Shown piece after piece: positions 26,801 to 40,500 of a DNA stretch of 64,000 bases (positions within the stretch are counted from its first letter, which is position 1; every line of letters begins with the position of its first letter). The notes below the pieces were generated by a model. That model was not told the DNA's origin. It did no database searches and saw only the letters and a program-made list of their open reading frames with translations. The position numbers were made by a program, and so were the translations under genes. Location of the stretch: NCBI GenBank assembly GCA_013399875.1, contig VXAZ01000404.1:266686-330685 (forward strand). Direction: 5' to 3'. The stretch is from Gymnorhina tibicen (taxonomy: Eukaryota; Chordata; Aves; Passeriformes; Artamidae).

Positions 26801-29800
26801 ATTGCATGGCACACATGCAGGCACAACAGCTTCATGCCATCAAGGAACACAGGGCCATGGCATCAGTCACAGGCCCCTTGTTCAGCTGCCTTTGCGAGCT
26901 CACAGCCCCATTCCCCGGGGTAAAAATCACTCACCTGCAATACTCTGGTTCAGGAACTGCAGTGGTGTCAAGCAGTCCATCCACAGCTAGCCTTTGCTGG
27001 CCCCTATCTTAACACAGGGCTTCTGAGGACATCTTTGTTGTAGATTTCAGCTAGCAGATTTAGCCTGGTGGGGCACGTTAACACTGACATAAGTCTCTGC
27101 AAACAGGAACTTGCAGACCCTAGTTAGGCTTGCAAACACAAATTCTGCAGGAGTCTGCAGGCACACACATACTTTAGATAGGCATCCAAATCAGCAGTGC
27201 TGACCGTTCTTTTAAATTTACTCACAAAGGTCTCGAGAAATTAGGTCAATTAATTTTATAGAGTAAAAAAGCTGAGCGTTTTCAATTTTCAACTGAAACC
27301 TTCAGTTTGAAGAGAGACCTCACATTAACAAGGAGGTGCTAGAGAAGAAAGCTTTGTTTTCTTTGCAGAGATAGCTCTGAGGACTTCTACAGAGTGCATC
27401 TAGGCACTATGATAGCCCTCTGTTGAATACTAGTGGATAAACTAGCAGAGGGAGCCAAAAGAAATTGTGAAATCTTGTGTAGTGGTGAGGTTTTTATTAT
27501 GCTGCACATCTATTGCTTGTGACTCGAGTTTCTGCAGGTTTCCAACAAGTACATTCTCTTAATCAGTAACCATAATAGTGCTATTTGTTTGCACTCCCAT
27601 ATAAGAAATTGAAATGGAGACTAGAATTGTCTTTGATCTCCTTTACTCTTTTCCTGTAATTTATTCTCCCATTGTTTTTCTGTATGAAAGGCTTGCTACC
27701 TTGCTACAGCAAAGTATTTTGGGGCAGGTCATACACAGAGAGGGTAGGACTCAGTGCTTTGCTGTCACCCATAATCCCAAGGGAGCGGGTCACGGCCCAG
27801 GCTTCAAGTTCCTGCCACTTTCTGGACAAGAACTTCCATCATAAAATACAGGCTGAGTACTCTGATTGTTTTAAAGAGTCACAAATACATTGCACACATA
27901 AGCACATATGTTCTCTAAGAAAAGACTGAGCATGTGAATTTGATATTTGCAGGTGGGGAGTTACGTAATTGTCAGGAGACAACTACATGCAGCAAGACTG
28001 ATCCATTCTCAGCTATGGCAACTCACAACAGGTTACACAAGCTACCATATGCAAGGTTTTTCTGTGTGATTGCACATTTGAACTTTCAAATTCTAGCCTG
28101 AAATGTCAGTGATAAATATTTTTGTTTGTTATACAACTCTAGCGGTGTAATTGTTTTTACTACTATTCTTTGTTTTTATTATTGTATGTGGTTAACCCCA
28201 GGATTCTAGAGGAATCCTTGCTTGTTGTATTACACATGTTAATTTTGCTTATCATGCACATTTTTTCCTTTTGCATGACTCAAAAATAAGGCACAGTGAA
28301 TCTGTGGCGAGTAGCCACAGTTAAGAAAGAGCCTGTGGCTCCACAGAGTTGTTTGTTCAAAGGATAGCCAGGACAAAATTGGTTTGCAGAGCTTTTTCTT
28401 TGACAAGAAAGCATTCTTTTACAGAAGAATTCTTGAAACCTGGACTTGAAATCTGTCTCATGGAGAGTGCTTGTTTGCTTGCTTGTTTGTTTGTTGGTTT
28501 TGCTTCTTTCTTTGCTGCTGCCTTCATCTGCTCATCTCTTTCCTTACTCTGTGTCTTCTGCTACCTGTGCCAGAAATATCGCCCTTTCCTGTTGAGAGAA
28601 TGGGAGAAAAACCCCTTTTCTTCGCTGAACTTTTCATAACAGGACATCTGGATCACGCTAGCTTTTGTGTAGCTTTCAAGTGGTTAAATTAAAAATGACC
28701 TGGAACTTGAGAAAAGTTATGTAGAAGTCTTAAAGATCTCGCCCAGAACTTGGATAACATTTATTACAATTATCTATTGCCACAACCTGTTTTAGGCCTT
28801 TCCCAGTCCTTCCAAAAGTGTGCAAAGCAAAATAAAATTCTCTCACTACACGTGTGGCGAAATTAGGCTATTGTTCATGGGTTTCTTCTTGAACAATACC
28901 AGAAAAATAAAATTACCATATCATGATCCTCAAGTACAAATTCTCATCTGCTATTAACATATTTAATTAGACACAATTTTACATGAAAACAGACCTTCAA
29001 CATTCCCTGAATCCTTGCAAATGCAAATGACAAACCATTTATCAAACTAGCCAATAAAATGACAGAAACCTCAATTTATGTCTATAACACAAGAATTCCT
29101 GTATCATTTTCAGCATGGACACTTCATAGCAAATGCAGAAATTGCATTTGGGATGGCCTGATTGGTCATATTATATAAAACCTCCATATACTGAACACAG
29201 TGATTCACCCAGTAAGTTTTTCCTGGGAAAATATTAACATTAGGGCTTCCTTTCTTCCACCAGTATCAGCAGTGTTCACCCCTACCTGCATTTACTCCTA
29301 TGCAACTATTTTAAATGTTGCAGAAGAGAACACAGTTCTAATACCAAAGAGAAGTTGTCTCCTACTTCTGTGCTACTGCAGTATCATATTGTTTTAACAC
29401 ACTTCCTAAACAAAATATACATTTTCATAACTATGGCTACCACTCTGAGATCAACAGGTCAAGCATTTTATCAACAAAGTGACGATGGAATATCAGTAGA
29501 AACTAATCCCCCAAGGTGGCAGAGTTTAAGGGCAGTATTCTTTATATATCATGCTGTATTTCTACCAGAGGTGCCTAAACTGGAATATTGGACTTCAGAG
29601 GTAAGTCAGCCTGTTTAAGTACCTACTTTGTCAGGTAGAATCTAATTTTCCTTGTTAATTTGGTAAGAAATGCAGACAAAATAGCCTTCTAAAACTAAGT
29701 ACTTTAATTCAGGTTTTTTCCAAATTTTATCACGACACCTCTTCCCCAGATTACTGAGGGCCAGATTTTCTTAGCAGCTCTAGCCACAGCAGACAGCTTT

Positions 29801-31379
29801 AAGTTGCCTGGGATCCTAGAGAAGGGTCCTTGAGTGGGCTGCATGGTGTGCCTTTGGAGGGCTTGGTGGGAGCTATGCATATCCCAAATGGGTGCAGCAC
29901 AGCCAGCACACAGAGCACTGGAGTTACCATCCTAGCTGGACACCTGGCACTGCAGCCTTGTTCTGAATGTCCAGACTGGAACAACCTCCTGTGGAAGTCT
30001 ATCTGAAAGCTTTCCTTTGAGGATCATTTCTCTCTCCTTTAAATAGGAAGTATAAAGCTTGCACAGAAAGTAATCTCATCAGGTGTCTCTCCAGCCAGAA
30101 CGAAGTTAAACCATCACCTCCCTCTTCTTTTTCACCACCCAAATCACCAAATGATATGGCATTTATGGTCTCTGGCACTCATAAGCCTTCTTGCTGCAGG
30201 TATTTTATTTGTAAGAAAATCATGTAAGATTACCAGGACCACACAGTGGGAACAGATTGTCTAGAATTTTTTCTGATTCTTGCTTCAGGTGCTGTGCATA
30301 TAGGCATGGAAAGGGCCAAAGATAGACACGATGCCTCTTATTAAACTGACAATTTTGTTATATTAGTCCACAAAGGCAGAGTTAGAAGACTGTGGGAATA
30401 CATAAGTGCATGAAATACTAATGTTAAAAAGGAGAAATATAAACAGGCAAAGCTAATTGCAAGCTGATGAGAGCACCAGGAAGAATCAGAAGACATTTAA
30501 TCAGAAAGGATGACAAAGAAAAAGTAGAAAACTGAAAAGAATACAGAAAAGCAAAGCCATAGAGGCTAAAAGCTGTAAATAGCAAGAAAGGAGCTAAAGA
30601 GAACAAGATAGCAATTAAAACACTTAGGAAAAATTATCAGGCTATTAGTGATTTCACTGTTAAAAGCAGGATTGTCTTTGTCTGATAAAATGAGGCTTAC
30701 ATCCACTTATTAAGCAAAAGAGCAAATGTGGATCATAACGAAAATTACACCACCTACTCTGTGGATAATGATTCCATTTTTCCAAAAGTTACAAGAAAAT
30801 TGTTGAAGGAAATTGAAGAAATACCTTTTCACTCAGTGATTGCTAAAACTCACCTGAAGAAATTATCCTGAAGTTTCTTTTCTTGTCTTTCTGTCTCTTA
30901 TATACTGAAAGGGGAGGAAAATTACCGTTCCAGGTCCTTAGACTGGATAGCATCCATCATAGCCAAGTCTGTCTATGATGCCACTGAATCCAGGAGGCAA
31001 GGAAATCATGTCACAAGCTTGAGTTTCTAAATGAGCAGACCAAGCTTCATTACACATTTTTTGATGTATTTTCAATTCTACTTTTCCTCATGAACAAAGC
31101 ACAGAAAATTTGAAGATGGCAGATACACTCCGCCATTAATTGCTGTTTCAACTGCTTCTTGTTCAAGATATTTCAGTAATATCCTTGTAAACAGCAATGT
31201 GGAACAAAAACTCAAATCTGGACATTTTATCGGAAAAAAAATGGAGCAAATCAACACAATAAATTCTACTGCAGTATTTTTAATCTTGACAAATGCTTTA
31301 AAGAACCACTGAGACTTTCTCCAGATGAGGTCTCCAGCATAGATTTGTTTTCCAAAAAGAAAAATCCCTGAAATTGTAT

Positions 31380-31530
31380 CTATTGTTTTAATTATTGTTA
31401 ATTATTTGCATTTATATTAAAATACGTAAGCTAATAAGGAAAATACTTAACTAATAAATAATAAATTAAATATAGTTATTTCAAAATATGATCTACAAAT
31501 AAACAATAAAATAAAATGTAATAATATTTA
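31380..31530. repeat. A/T-only low-complexity stretch
   Basis: Roughly 150 bp are almost entirely A and T, with repeated AATAAATAATAAATT-like words. Low complexity of this kind can be a matrix-attachment-like or easily unwound region; nothing more specific can be said. Confidence 0.7.
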
Positions 31531-34042
31531 TATCAATTTTACCTTTCTGTTATTCATTCATTGGCTTACGGGTAAGATGAATGTCCACTGAGTCTGAGGA
31601 AACCTCCCCCTCACATTCTGGAAAGCTCAGGATTCAGTGCCCAGCAGGATACTCTTGCCTGACATCCAAGTCACACTTTTCAGGAGCCATGCTGAGAGGC
31701 ACCTCTGGCCTTTGCACATAAAAAGTGAATTATATTATTCCCGGATTTTATAAAGTCTTCAGAGGAATTTCGTTTGGGACTAAAGAATGCTGACTGAGAG
31801 AAACCAGGGAAAAGAAGAAGCTGCAGAAGTTTCAGCAACCATACAAGGAGTCACTGAAAAGACTTTAGCATCCTTGCTTACCCCATTTGAAGCATTTATT
31901 TGGAAAAAAAGCATACATTTATTAGGAAAAAAAAAATAGTATTTGTTCTCATGCAAATATGGTTTCATCTGGACTCTCTACTCTTTCATAGTTTTTTCAT
32001 TTTCCCCAAGACTTTGCTGATTCACTGCTTTTATTTCTAATAAATTAACATCTTCTGTCCTGACTGAACTTCATGGTGTAAGAACTGGGCTGTCACTTAT
32101 TTCTGTGGACTTCCTAGTATCCATAATAGCTCCTGCAGCATTCATAACAATCTTTCATGCTACAATTTGGGGAAAACAACAATGTATGGAAATCTATTCC
32201 TGAAAGGTCATAACTGTCCATTAAGCTGGACAACACCACCAGTGCAAATTAATCACAACTTTCCTTGACACACCACTTGTGAATTAATTTATTTAAAATG
32301 TATATTGCTTTTCATCAAACAGCCTTTAATTAACAGAAATCTTACAAAGTATGCTGGGACACAATATGTGGATTTTCCCTATATATGTTTTCTTCTAGGT
32401 TTACATGGCACTTTTCCTTAGCAGTTCTCCAGGTTCTTCATCCCAAAGGTAACCACTGCTTCTATTACAGAAATGAATCTGAAGGCAATTTTTTCATCTA
32501 AATATTGGAGATGTCCTCCAAACAGCAATTCTCAGCTTTTTGTTTCTTTGGTTGTTTGGTTTTTTTTCTAAATTATTATTATTATGATGTAATTTCCTGC
32601 TTTTGTGAAAGTACAAACAAGCAGCCAAGGACAGACGGAGGGAAGAACTTCTCAGCTTCTTTCACCATCAAACATGCAATGTAATTACAAGCTGTAGTAC
32701 ATGCAGGTTACCCTGCCTCTTAACTTCAGTGAGGCAAACATGAGATGACATCAAGTTGTGACTTGAAACACTGAAATAAATGTTGTGACAGCAGAAGCTG
32801 GACCATTTTCTATTTTAATCTGTACAGTAAAGGTGGCACTTTGCTGACAATGTGCAGGTGAAACAGCAGAGCAGGATCAGTGTGAGCATATGCTGTTTAT
32901 TATAGTGCTTCCAGATGTGTGCTCTTAGAAGCTGTGTTTTCTTCCATGTGATCACAGGTCAGGAATCCCTTCAAACAACAGCAGTCAGAACCAGTGCTGG
33001 CAACTGGCACTGTTAAAGCAAGTCTTGGTGGAATTTATGGAGACTGAGATACTGTTGGAAAGACATCACTGGAGATTTAGGGATTGCCCACACAGAGATG
33101 TTTTGGAGCCATCCTCAAGGAGAATTTCACATCCTAGTTCTCTATGGGTTGTCATAGTCAGATAACAATCAGTCTGAAAGGAAATAAATTCAGTTTCAAG
33201 AGCAGTTTCTGACAATAAAAGACTTGACTTCGCAGAAGTTTAGCCTACTAGTTTCTCCCACGTCCCATACTGTACCTTCATTACTCTCTGGGGCATGCCA
33301 CAAAGTCCTTCTTATCTTTTGTAGGTAGTTAGCAAGTCTGCAAGTTTGTAAGAGAACGAGTTGAAGATTACAGGAGACTTTGCTGATTTTTTATGATGTG
33401 CTATTGCCAGACCTCCTTCAGGAGTCTGTGAGAATCTGTTAACAGGAAAATTCATAATAGGCAATTTAATGAATAAGGCGTTTTACTGGGAAATACTACA
33501 TTTTCTGATTAAGTATTAAATTTTAGAGGATTCCAAGAAGTCTGGAGAGTTACCAGGAAATAAAATAAAACGGAATTAAATAAATAATTCCAATCAGTAA
33601 GAGATGAAGGTAAAAAATGAGGTCAAGCCTGTATTGAAATGTTTAACATTGTTTAAAAAGCTCCACCACTAACTCTTCCTTTGACAGGCTTATTCCTATA
33701 GCAAATATTTTTTGAAATATTTCTTTCCATGTGGCATTGCCATATGTTTTATATTGCTTAGTTTTCCATAAACAGAGCACATACACACATTTTACAGACT
33801 ATTGATCTTTTTCCTGTTCTGAACAACGTCAATGAGAGTTTTTTTCCTGACTATTACAGGAAAGTTTTTGGGTCGTTTATTTTTTGGTTTGCTGGTTTTT
33901 GGGGTTTGTTTTAAAGACTGAACTATATCATGTGCTGTTGCGGAGGTTGGTACTTTTCTGAGCTATTCCCCTTACAGTGACTATGTAGAGTCTAATAGAC
34001 TTTCTTGTTTGGAAGTACTTCTGTCAGTCAGTTATCCCAAAT

Positions 34043-34062
34043 GCTCGTTTCAGTAAACGAGC
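34043..34062. repeat. 8-bp inverted repeat followed by paired GAGCTC
   Basis: GCTCGTTT and AAACGAGC are perfect complements around CAGT. The right arm runs directly into GAGCTC, which recurs six bases later as a second GAGCTC. This is a compact cluster of symmetric words with no known function. Confidence 0.55.
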
Positions 34063-36579
34063 TCTACCCAGAGCTCTGCTATAGTCAGTGAGGTCAGCTG
34101 GGACACCTCGCCTTTCTGTGGCTAGTCCACATATCAAGGCCTTGCTCATCATCTCTTCATGCACTGAGACCCCCAGTTTGAATGCTTCCACTTTTACCGC
34201 GAGACATATAAAGTAGGATGCACTTTTCTGAAAACATCCTGTAGGGTATGCAGTTAAGCAAGGTGAATCACCGTCATGAATGTATCTCTGAGCAGTTCTA
34301 ATGCTGTTGTCAGATACGCTTAGCCAATTAACAGCTGGATTTTGTTTGCTATAATGTCAGCTTCCCTTAAATAGAGAAGAGTTGAGGGAAGAGATTACAG
34401 AAGTATGTCAGAAGGTTAAAGCCGTACTATGAGGTCCATATGCCACTCCTGCTGCTGGAGAGGTCTCTGCCCTCTTAGCTGCTGGCTGATCCTCTCCAGA
34501 CTGGTGTCACCTTGCAGCCGGAGCCAGCACAAGTGCTTATGTGCTTGTGCCATGAGCTGGGATCAGGAAACTGATACAGCTGAAAGACAGCCCAGCATGA
34601 ACTGTCTCCATGCGTTTCAGATGGATCAGTTCCCTCAGCTGCTTTTAGTCTCTGCTTCACAAATGCTGCTTCTGGCAGGCTGCTGGTCAGCACAGTGTAG
34701 GGAATGGGCAACGTGAGGCTTGTATGGGAATGGCTGTGATTTTGGCAGCACTGCCAGTTTACAGGTGCCTAATCCTGCAGCCTAAGATTGTCAATAAATG
34801 ATGAGGCTTCATGACACAGGGGCTCCATGGGTTCTTTTGTCTTATAAATTAGACATGACTGAAAAATTCTGTATTCTACTGGTACAGAACTTATAAATAA
34901 ACTAGGAATGGAAACGCACAGGCAATGCAGACTTAGCAATTATTTACCAGAGTTGCATTTTTCTCCTTTCTGTCTCTGTTCATAGCATTAAGTCATTCAG
35001 TTAAGCCTTCTCTTTATTAAAATAATCTCTTCTTAGTTCTACAGGATGGCCTTTCCTAATGACCTGTTTTAACAACAGAAAAAATACAGAATAAAGATCA
35101 TACATGGATGCAGGATCTCCTTGTCAAGATTATCCCAGCTAATGCAGAGGTGAGCAATCAATACATCTGTTCAACGGAGAATATTTGCATCATGTGTATT
35201 CCTACTAATTCAAAAAAGTCATCATGGTAGGGAAACATCTTCAAAAAGGGAAAACTGATGAATCTTGTCATATTCTGAAAGGATTGTGTGCAATTAGTAG
35301 AACAGTAATGAGAAAGTTAACATTTATATTCCTGTATCTTTCTCCACACGGACTATCTAGCTGATTATAATTGGAAGATTGTTACCAGTGGAACATTTTT
35401 ACAAATGCCTTATTTCCCATGACCTGTCCAGGAAAGCCCAGTAAAGTTCAATTCTACTTGAAAATGGAATTTTCCCTTACAATACCATCCTAAACCCTCA
35501 TTTTAAGGCCATGTCTTTCACAGTGATGCATCATGATGATACACACCACAGAACTCCCACTTCATAATTATTCTTCTAGCAAATGGTAGCCACTGGAAAA
35601 CAAACAAATACACCAACCAAACTAAAGAAACAGAAAACACCACCACCCACAGTTGCAAAAGCTTATGTGAACCATTTGAATAGCATTTGTCTCTAGCAAA
35701 TATCACTGCAATGAAGGAAAAAATGGTGCCAATTCATACAACTGATTTTAACCATTGCTCCCAATGGGTCAAATGTTGACATGGCCAGGGAGATGTCAGA
35801 GCTGGTAGGGCTACAGCAGTGCAGTCCATTGGGATGTGAACAGCTTCCACCATTTAAACAAATCCCTATTTCATGTTGATTCAGCTGCTCTTGAATCCTC
35901 AGTTTGTTTTGCCTTGGTGAGGTCTAAGTTTTAGGACCTTGCCTAGAGCAATGCTCTGTTTACATGTGATTTTTAAGTATTGGCTACTAATTGTATTGTA
36001 CTTGAAGAGACCTGAACTCAAAAGGTCTTGAACAAAATTTTATATCTCTTTTCGTCTTGCCCTGCAACAGTAACACAGAAAAACAGAAAAAAAAAAATCG
36101 TGTTACTTGTCATGGTTGATAAAATAAATATGTTTTTCAATCCGTTAGTGATATAGTGCTTTCAACGGAGGAGTGAATAATACCAGGTGTTCTGTGGGAT
36201 AGAGACATTGTACTCACATTTCGTTTCATAGGAAACCATGGAATAAAGCCATGTTTGCACTCTATAGCTGGAAACAAAGAAGTGTATACTCTTGAAGTGG
36301 CTGCCTTCAGTGTGAAATGTGGAATGAGAGAGGCTTTGTTTACTGTGAGGAATGTCACTACCAAGTTTCTTAATCCTTTGTCAACACCGAGCTAATTCAG
36401 CTTTCATAAAGACAGGGAAGGGCAATGAGTAAATGGATCAGTTACATTCTTCTACTATCGAACTACATTAACATTAGAGTTTACAGGTTGCTCTGCTGAA
36501 AGGGCTGTCTAAAATTTATGTTTCACAGGGATTTTTTGGGCTAAATCTTTGGCAGACTATGCTTTAAGAATATGAGGAA

Positions 36580-37010
36580 GCAACACAAGATGTCTGTGAA
36601 AAAACATGATGCATTTTGCAATGATCTCAGCTATGCAATAATAGCAATTAAAAGCTAAAATACCTCAATGGTCACTACAATTAATGGCATTAAAGTAATT
36701 AGGCCCAGCAGCTGTAGGGTCAAATAAAGACAGCTTCGTAAATGACAATATGGCAAATGAAAATTATTGACATTTTCATCCAAATTATATTCCCTAAATT
36801 ATCATCTTAATACTAAATAAATAAAGCTATGATAATTCAAAGACAGACTACAGATGGAAATTAGCGTAACTACTTGCTCTAGAGTTGGCTAGTGTTAAAA
36901 TTTAAATGTAATTAATAGCCTTTATTCACTGTATCTGGTTATACAGGGTGTTTCTCATTTACATTCCTTTGCAAGATGCTGACAGCACTAAACAACTGAG
37001 AAGAAAGATC
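36580..37010. promoter_or_regulatory. Candidate enhancer block rich in TAATTA-type sites
   Basis: This AT-rich but non-repetitive block carries multiple homeodomain-type cores: ATTAATGG (36680-36687), TAATTA (36696-36701), AATTAGCG near 36859 and TAATTAAT (36909-36916). TGACAG and ATGATAATTC-like words lie between them. It ends about 200 bp before the exon-like unit at 37217. The density of TAATTA cores and lack of simple repeats suggest a conserved developmental regulatory element, but this is inference from one sequence. Confidence 0.3.
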
Positions 37011-37216
37011 TCATCCACTGGAGGAAAATGGTTCTTCATGTTATAGTGCTTATAATGGACATAGCTGCTGCACTGTTCTAATAATAATGACCAGAAAAAG
37101 GAATGTGGGAGAGAGAGGCTCTATGCTGTTTTCTTTTCAGTTTTGTGTTCCAAGCCTTTCCTGGAGTCAACGTGAAATGTAATTGCTCTTTTGACCTCTA
37201 TCTTCTTTCTCCCCAG

Positions 37217-37550
37217 GTCTGAGGAAGAGCTACACTGGTTGATTATTGCAGGAATGAAAGGCACTCTGACCTTGCCCACCGAACGCCTTGCTGCTTTCAA
37301 TGTTGCCCATTATGCTGAAGGCAGGCAGCTCCTGGAGAGAGGCTGAAATCTACAGGAGCACTGCTCGCCGGGCAGGCTGCCAGCAAGGGCTCCAGCACAC
37401 ACGGGAAGCCAGCTGGGGGAGGGAGAGCGGGGAGACTATATCAAAACATTGTTAGCACAGGGTATAAAGAGCTCTCAGATGCTGATCACAGATTGCTTCT
37501 TCATTAATAAGACTTTACATCATCCACCTGAAATGAAAAGGAGCAGAGAG
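37217..37550 (+). other. Candidate exon (probably non-coding or UTR) with a 30-codon small frame
   Basis: A strong 3' splice acceptor (pyrimidine tract ending CTTTCTCCCCAG, AG at 37215-37216) precedes 334 bp that are clearly GC-richer than both flanks, and a strong donor GAG|GTAAGG follows at 37551. A second acceptor-like site (TTTTCTTTTCAG) lies at 37129-37140. One frame is open from the acceptor through a small frame starting ATGAAAGGC at 37254 and ending at TGA 37344-37346 (30 residues, beginning MKGTLTLPTERLAAFNVAHY); the other two frames stop at once. I do not recognise this peptide. If the frame were coding the exon would be terminal, yet a good donor follows the stop, so an untranslated exon of a gene or an lncRNA exon is more likely. 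A TATA-like GGGTATAAAG lies inside it near 37460. RNA evidence is absent here, so the call is tentative. Confidence 0.3.
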
Positions 37551-40500
37551 GTAAGGGAGAAAGAAGAGTACAGTGATAATGTTTTTGCAGTGGAATGCGG
37601 CAGTCATTAAATTAAAAAAAAAAAAAATTTAAAAGGCCAACTGACCAAACAAAAAAACCTGAGCCCAAACTCACAATTTTCACAAAAATAGAGAGATTGT
37701 TGCTGTATAAGGATCTATTGAAAATACTCCTCCAAGGAAAATGGGTCAAATATTTAGTTACTATAACTTGCTAGATTGGAAAACATTCACCATAAAATCT
37801 TCCATAGAATATTTCTGGAGCTGTAAAAGGATGGAAAACATACCAACTGGCAAACATTTTCTCTCTTTTCATGTGTGTGTGTTTTTATATCTACATATAT
37901 TTCAGAAAACCAAAACCTCAGAATTCACAGAAGTAATAAGATATTATTTGAAATTATTTCCTATTACTCTGACTGTAACTTTAATTGCTCTAAGCCAGCT
38001 ACAATGACTGGCTGAATGAGGTTTGTAATTTGACCTGAAGATAATATGAAGACTCAGGTGGAGCTCTTGAAGGGCACTGATAGCTTGAAGACAGCCCATT
38101 TTAAATGAAGTTGTCCAAAAAAATGTTCAAATAACATGGGCATTTAATTTAGAAGATGAGTTTATCCCAGCAGGGTCACTAGTATTTCAATGTCATGATG
38201 ACTTAAAGACTGCCTAGTGACTCATAACAAAATGAATTGGTGCTCTTTTGTTTGGTGGTTTTTGCTTTCTTTCTCTCAGTCGTTTATCCCTGTCACAGAA
38301 AAATTCAACTAAAATACAGGCAAGAAACACACATGTTGTTTCCTCAGGCTGGTGCAAGGACTGGGTGATTGCTAGACCACTCTCACGGAAGCTAATGTTG
38401 CTTGCTTTAGGATGGGAGAGCCGCTGCCTTAGGAGGACAAACATATCGCGTATCATGGATGCAGTGGACAGGGGTGATGGCTGCTCCTTATGGCAGCAGG
38501 GCCAGAATATGCTGGCGATCCCTGCATTGCCTCTTGCCATTTCCCTTCACTATTCTAGAAAGCAAGGCATGTGCCCTGTCTTCACAGGCACTTTCTCCCT
38601 TGAGAAGATGGTTTTATCAGGTCACTTCTGCTCAGAAAGAGAAGCCCTGCACCACACTGATGCTGTGCTGCTGATCAAGAAGCCTGGAGAAAGAAAGCCA
38701 AATAAATAGGTTTTAAGTCATGACCAGAACTGGGAATATATTTCCCTCATTGCTTGGGGCAGGGTGTTTGGACCAGCAAAGGAGAATCTGTCAAAAATCC
38801 TTGCACATAGTAAAAATAGTTAATGATGTCTATTTTTAGAAGGAATGCTGCCCATCAAGATGGCACTGAGGTGATCTGAGTTTATCTAAGTTTATCATCA
38901 AGACATTCCATGCAGTTATGTCTCTTATGGAGCTCCATATCATCAAATTTCTGATTCCTTATAGGAACTTATGACTATGATCAGTGCTCTCATTTAACTT
39001 CTCTGTGATAAATAAAACTGACTGCACACCCCAAATCTTTCACAATGAGACTTGTTTTCCAGTCTTCAGATTTCTTTTCTAATTCTTTTCTGCATTTTCT
39101 CTGGAATATCAACAGCTTAATTGAACACGGTGCTCCTGTACAAACTATCCTACTAAAAATATCTTGAACCTTACGTGAGAATCACCCAGCCTTGTTATTC
39201 AGCTGACTGTTCCCCATAGGCCTCCACTCATTTTCAGAGCTGCTGAAGTCCTCTACCCTGAAATAGTGGCTTCTATTGCTTGTTCCAAGATGAATTGCTA
39301 TATGGTATGTCTGGTTCTTTTCTCCTTCCTTTTGTTGGAAAAAGAAAAGCCATAATGTTGTGTCAAAATGAAATAAGCTGTGCTTTAACATAGTCTGTGT
39401 AAAGAACCCGAGTGAGCAAATACAGGGGATCTTTTCATGAAGTTACCATACCCTCGATAGTTTTTCCATGGAATAAATACAGATTATAGACAAGAATTGT
39501 TATATTAACACTTCATCTTATAGTAAAAGAGAGTTCATGTTGAATTCTACTTTTGCTATTATTTTTATTAATACCCTGTACATTTCAAGAAGCAGTTGCC
39601 AGGATTAATGTGGGAGATGGGAGCATATTGTACAGGTAGAATTGACATAATAACAACAATGAAGCCAGGTGAGCCGGAGTCTAACACACAAATGAGAGTA
39701 AATATATTTTCTCCAACACACTAAGGAGCTAAGTGACTTTTTTCTCCATTCTTTACAGAGTTCAAATCCCTGGCAAACAGCTTGCTGCAGCTCAAGTTAT
39801 TTTGTTTGGAGAAATCTAAAAAGGTTAAGCCAACTAACACCATGAGACAAATGGATCAGAGGTATTTGAGCTCTGGAAAGTCAAAGTATTAAATAAATTG
39901 TAAGTTCATACTGTGCCAGTTCTTAGTTTTCATTGCTTTAATTTGAAGGATGAAGTAAAATACAACTGTGTTAGATAAAAACATAACAAAATAAAAAGGT
40001 ATGAGTAACGTGACATGACATATATAAAACAGCAAATGACTGTTTTCACTCAGTCAGTTCACATAGAACCTCAGCAAATCAGCTTATTTTTCCTGAAAGC
40101 AGTTCAAAGAACACAAGCTGCCATTTGTACCCTGTGTTTTTTGCATCTTCCATGCTTGCCACCTAGACGTCTTGTATTGTAGATACAAAATAGGAGTTTT
40201 GACTGTGAACCTGACAACATACTCAGTGTTTTTTGGCAGTCTCGATGGCTGCAGTTCTCCACAATACAAGTACCTGCTTGACACAAATGGCTTATGAACA
40301 TAAAGGCCTGCATGTACTTTCAAAACCAAATATTCCTGAACATTGAGTGTGCTTTGCACACATTGGGTTGAGGCACAGATCCTTGTTTTGCCTGCAAATG
40401 AGGCCTAGCAGGCATTCAGAGATCTTAGAAATGCATCCATGCTACATCACATGTTCTCTTGCCCACCTGGACCTTCACCCTATGAAAAATAAAAATAAGT

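Larger units (their letters stand above)
21761..36580. other. Long AT-rich non-coding stretch, no gene seen
   Basis: Nearly 15 kb without a supportable gene. It includes AT/GT microsatellite DNA at 23753-23841, an A/C then A run near 25861-25901, almost pure A/T sequence at 31380-31530, and short TTG/TGG simple sequence at 32536-32585 and 33869-33915. Modestly GC-richer islands without clustered CpG occur near 26690-27010, 29750-30000 and 34080-34720. Open frames are at most 109 codons and none shows a domain. Confidence 0.45.

Noticed and set aside
38248..38709. 153-codon + strand frame
   Set aside because: An opposite-strand frame of 108 codons overlaps it, and I see neither a domain nor splice or promoter context.
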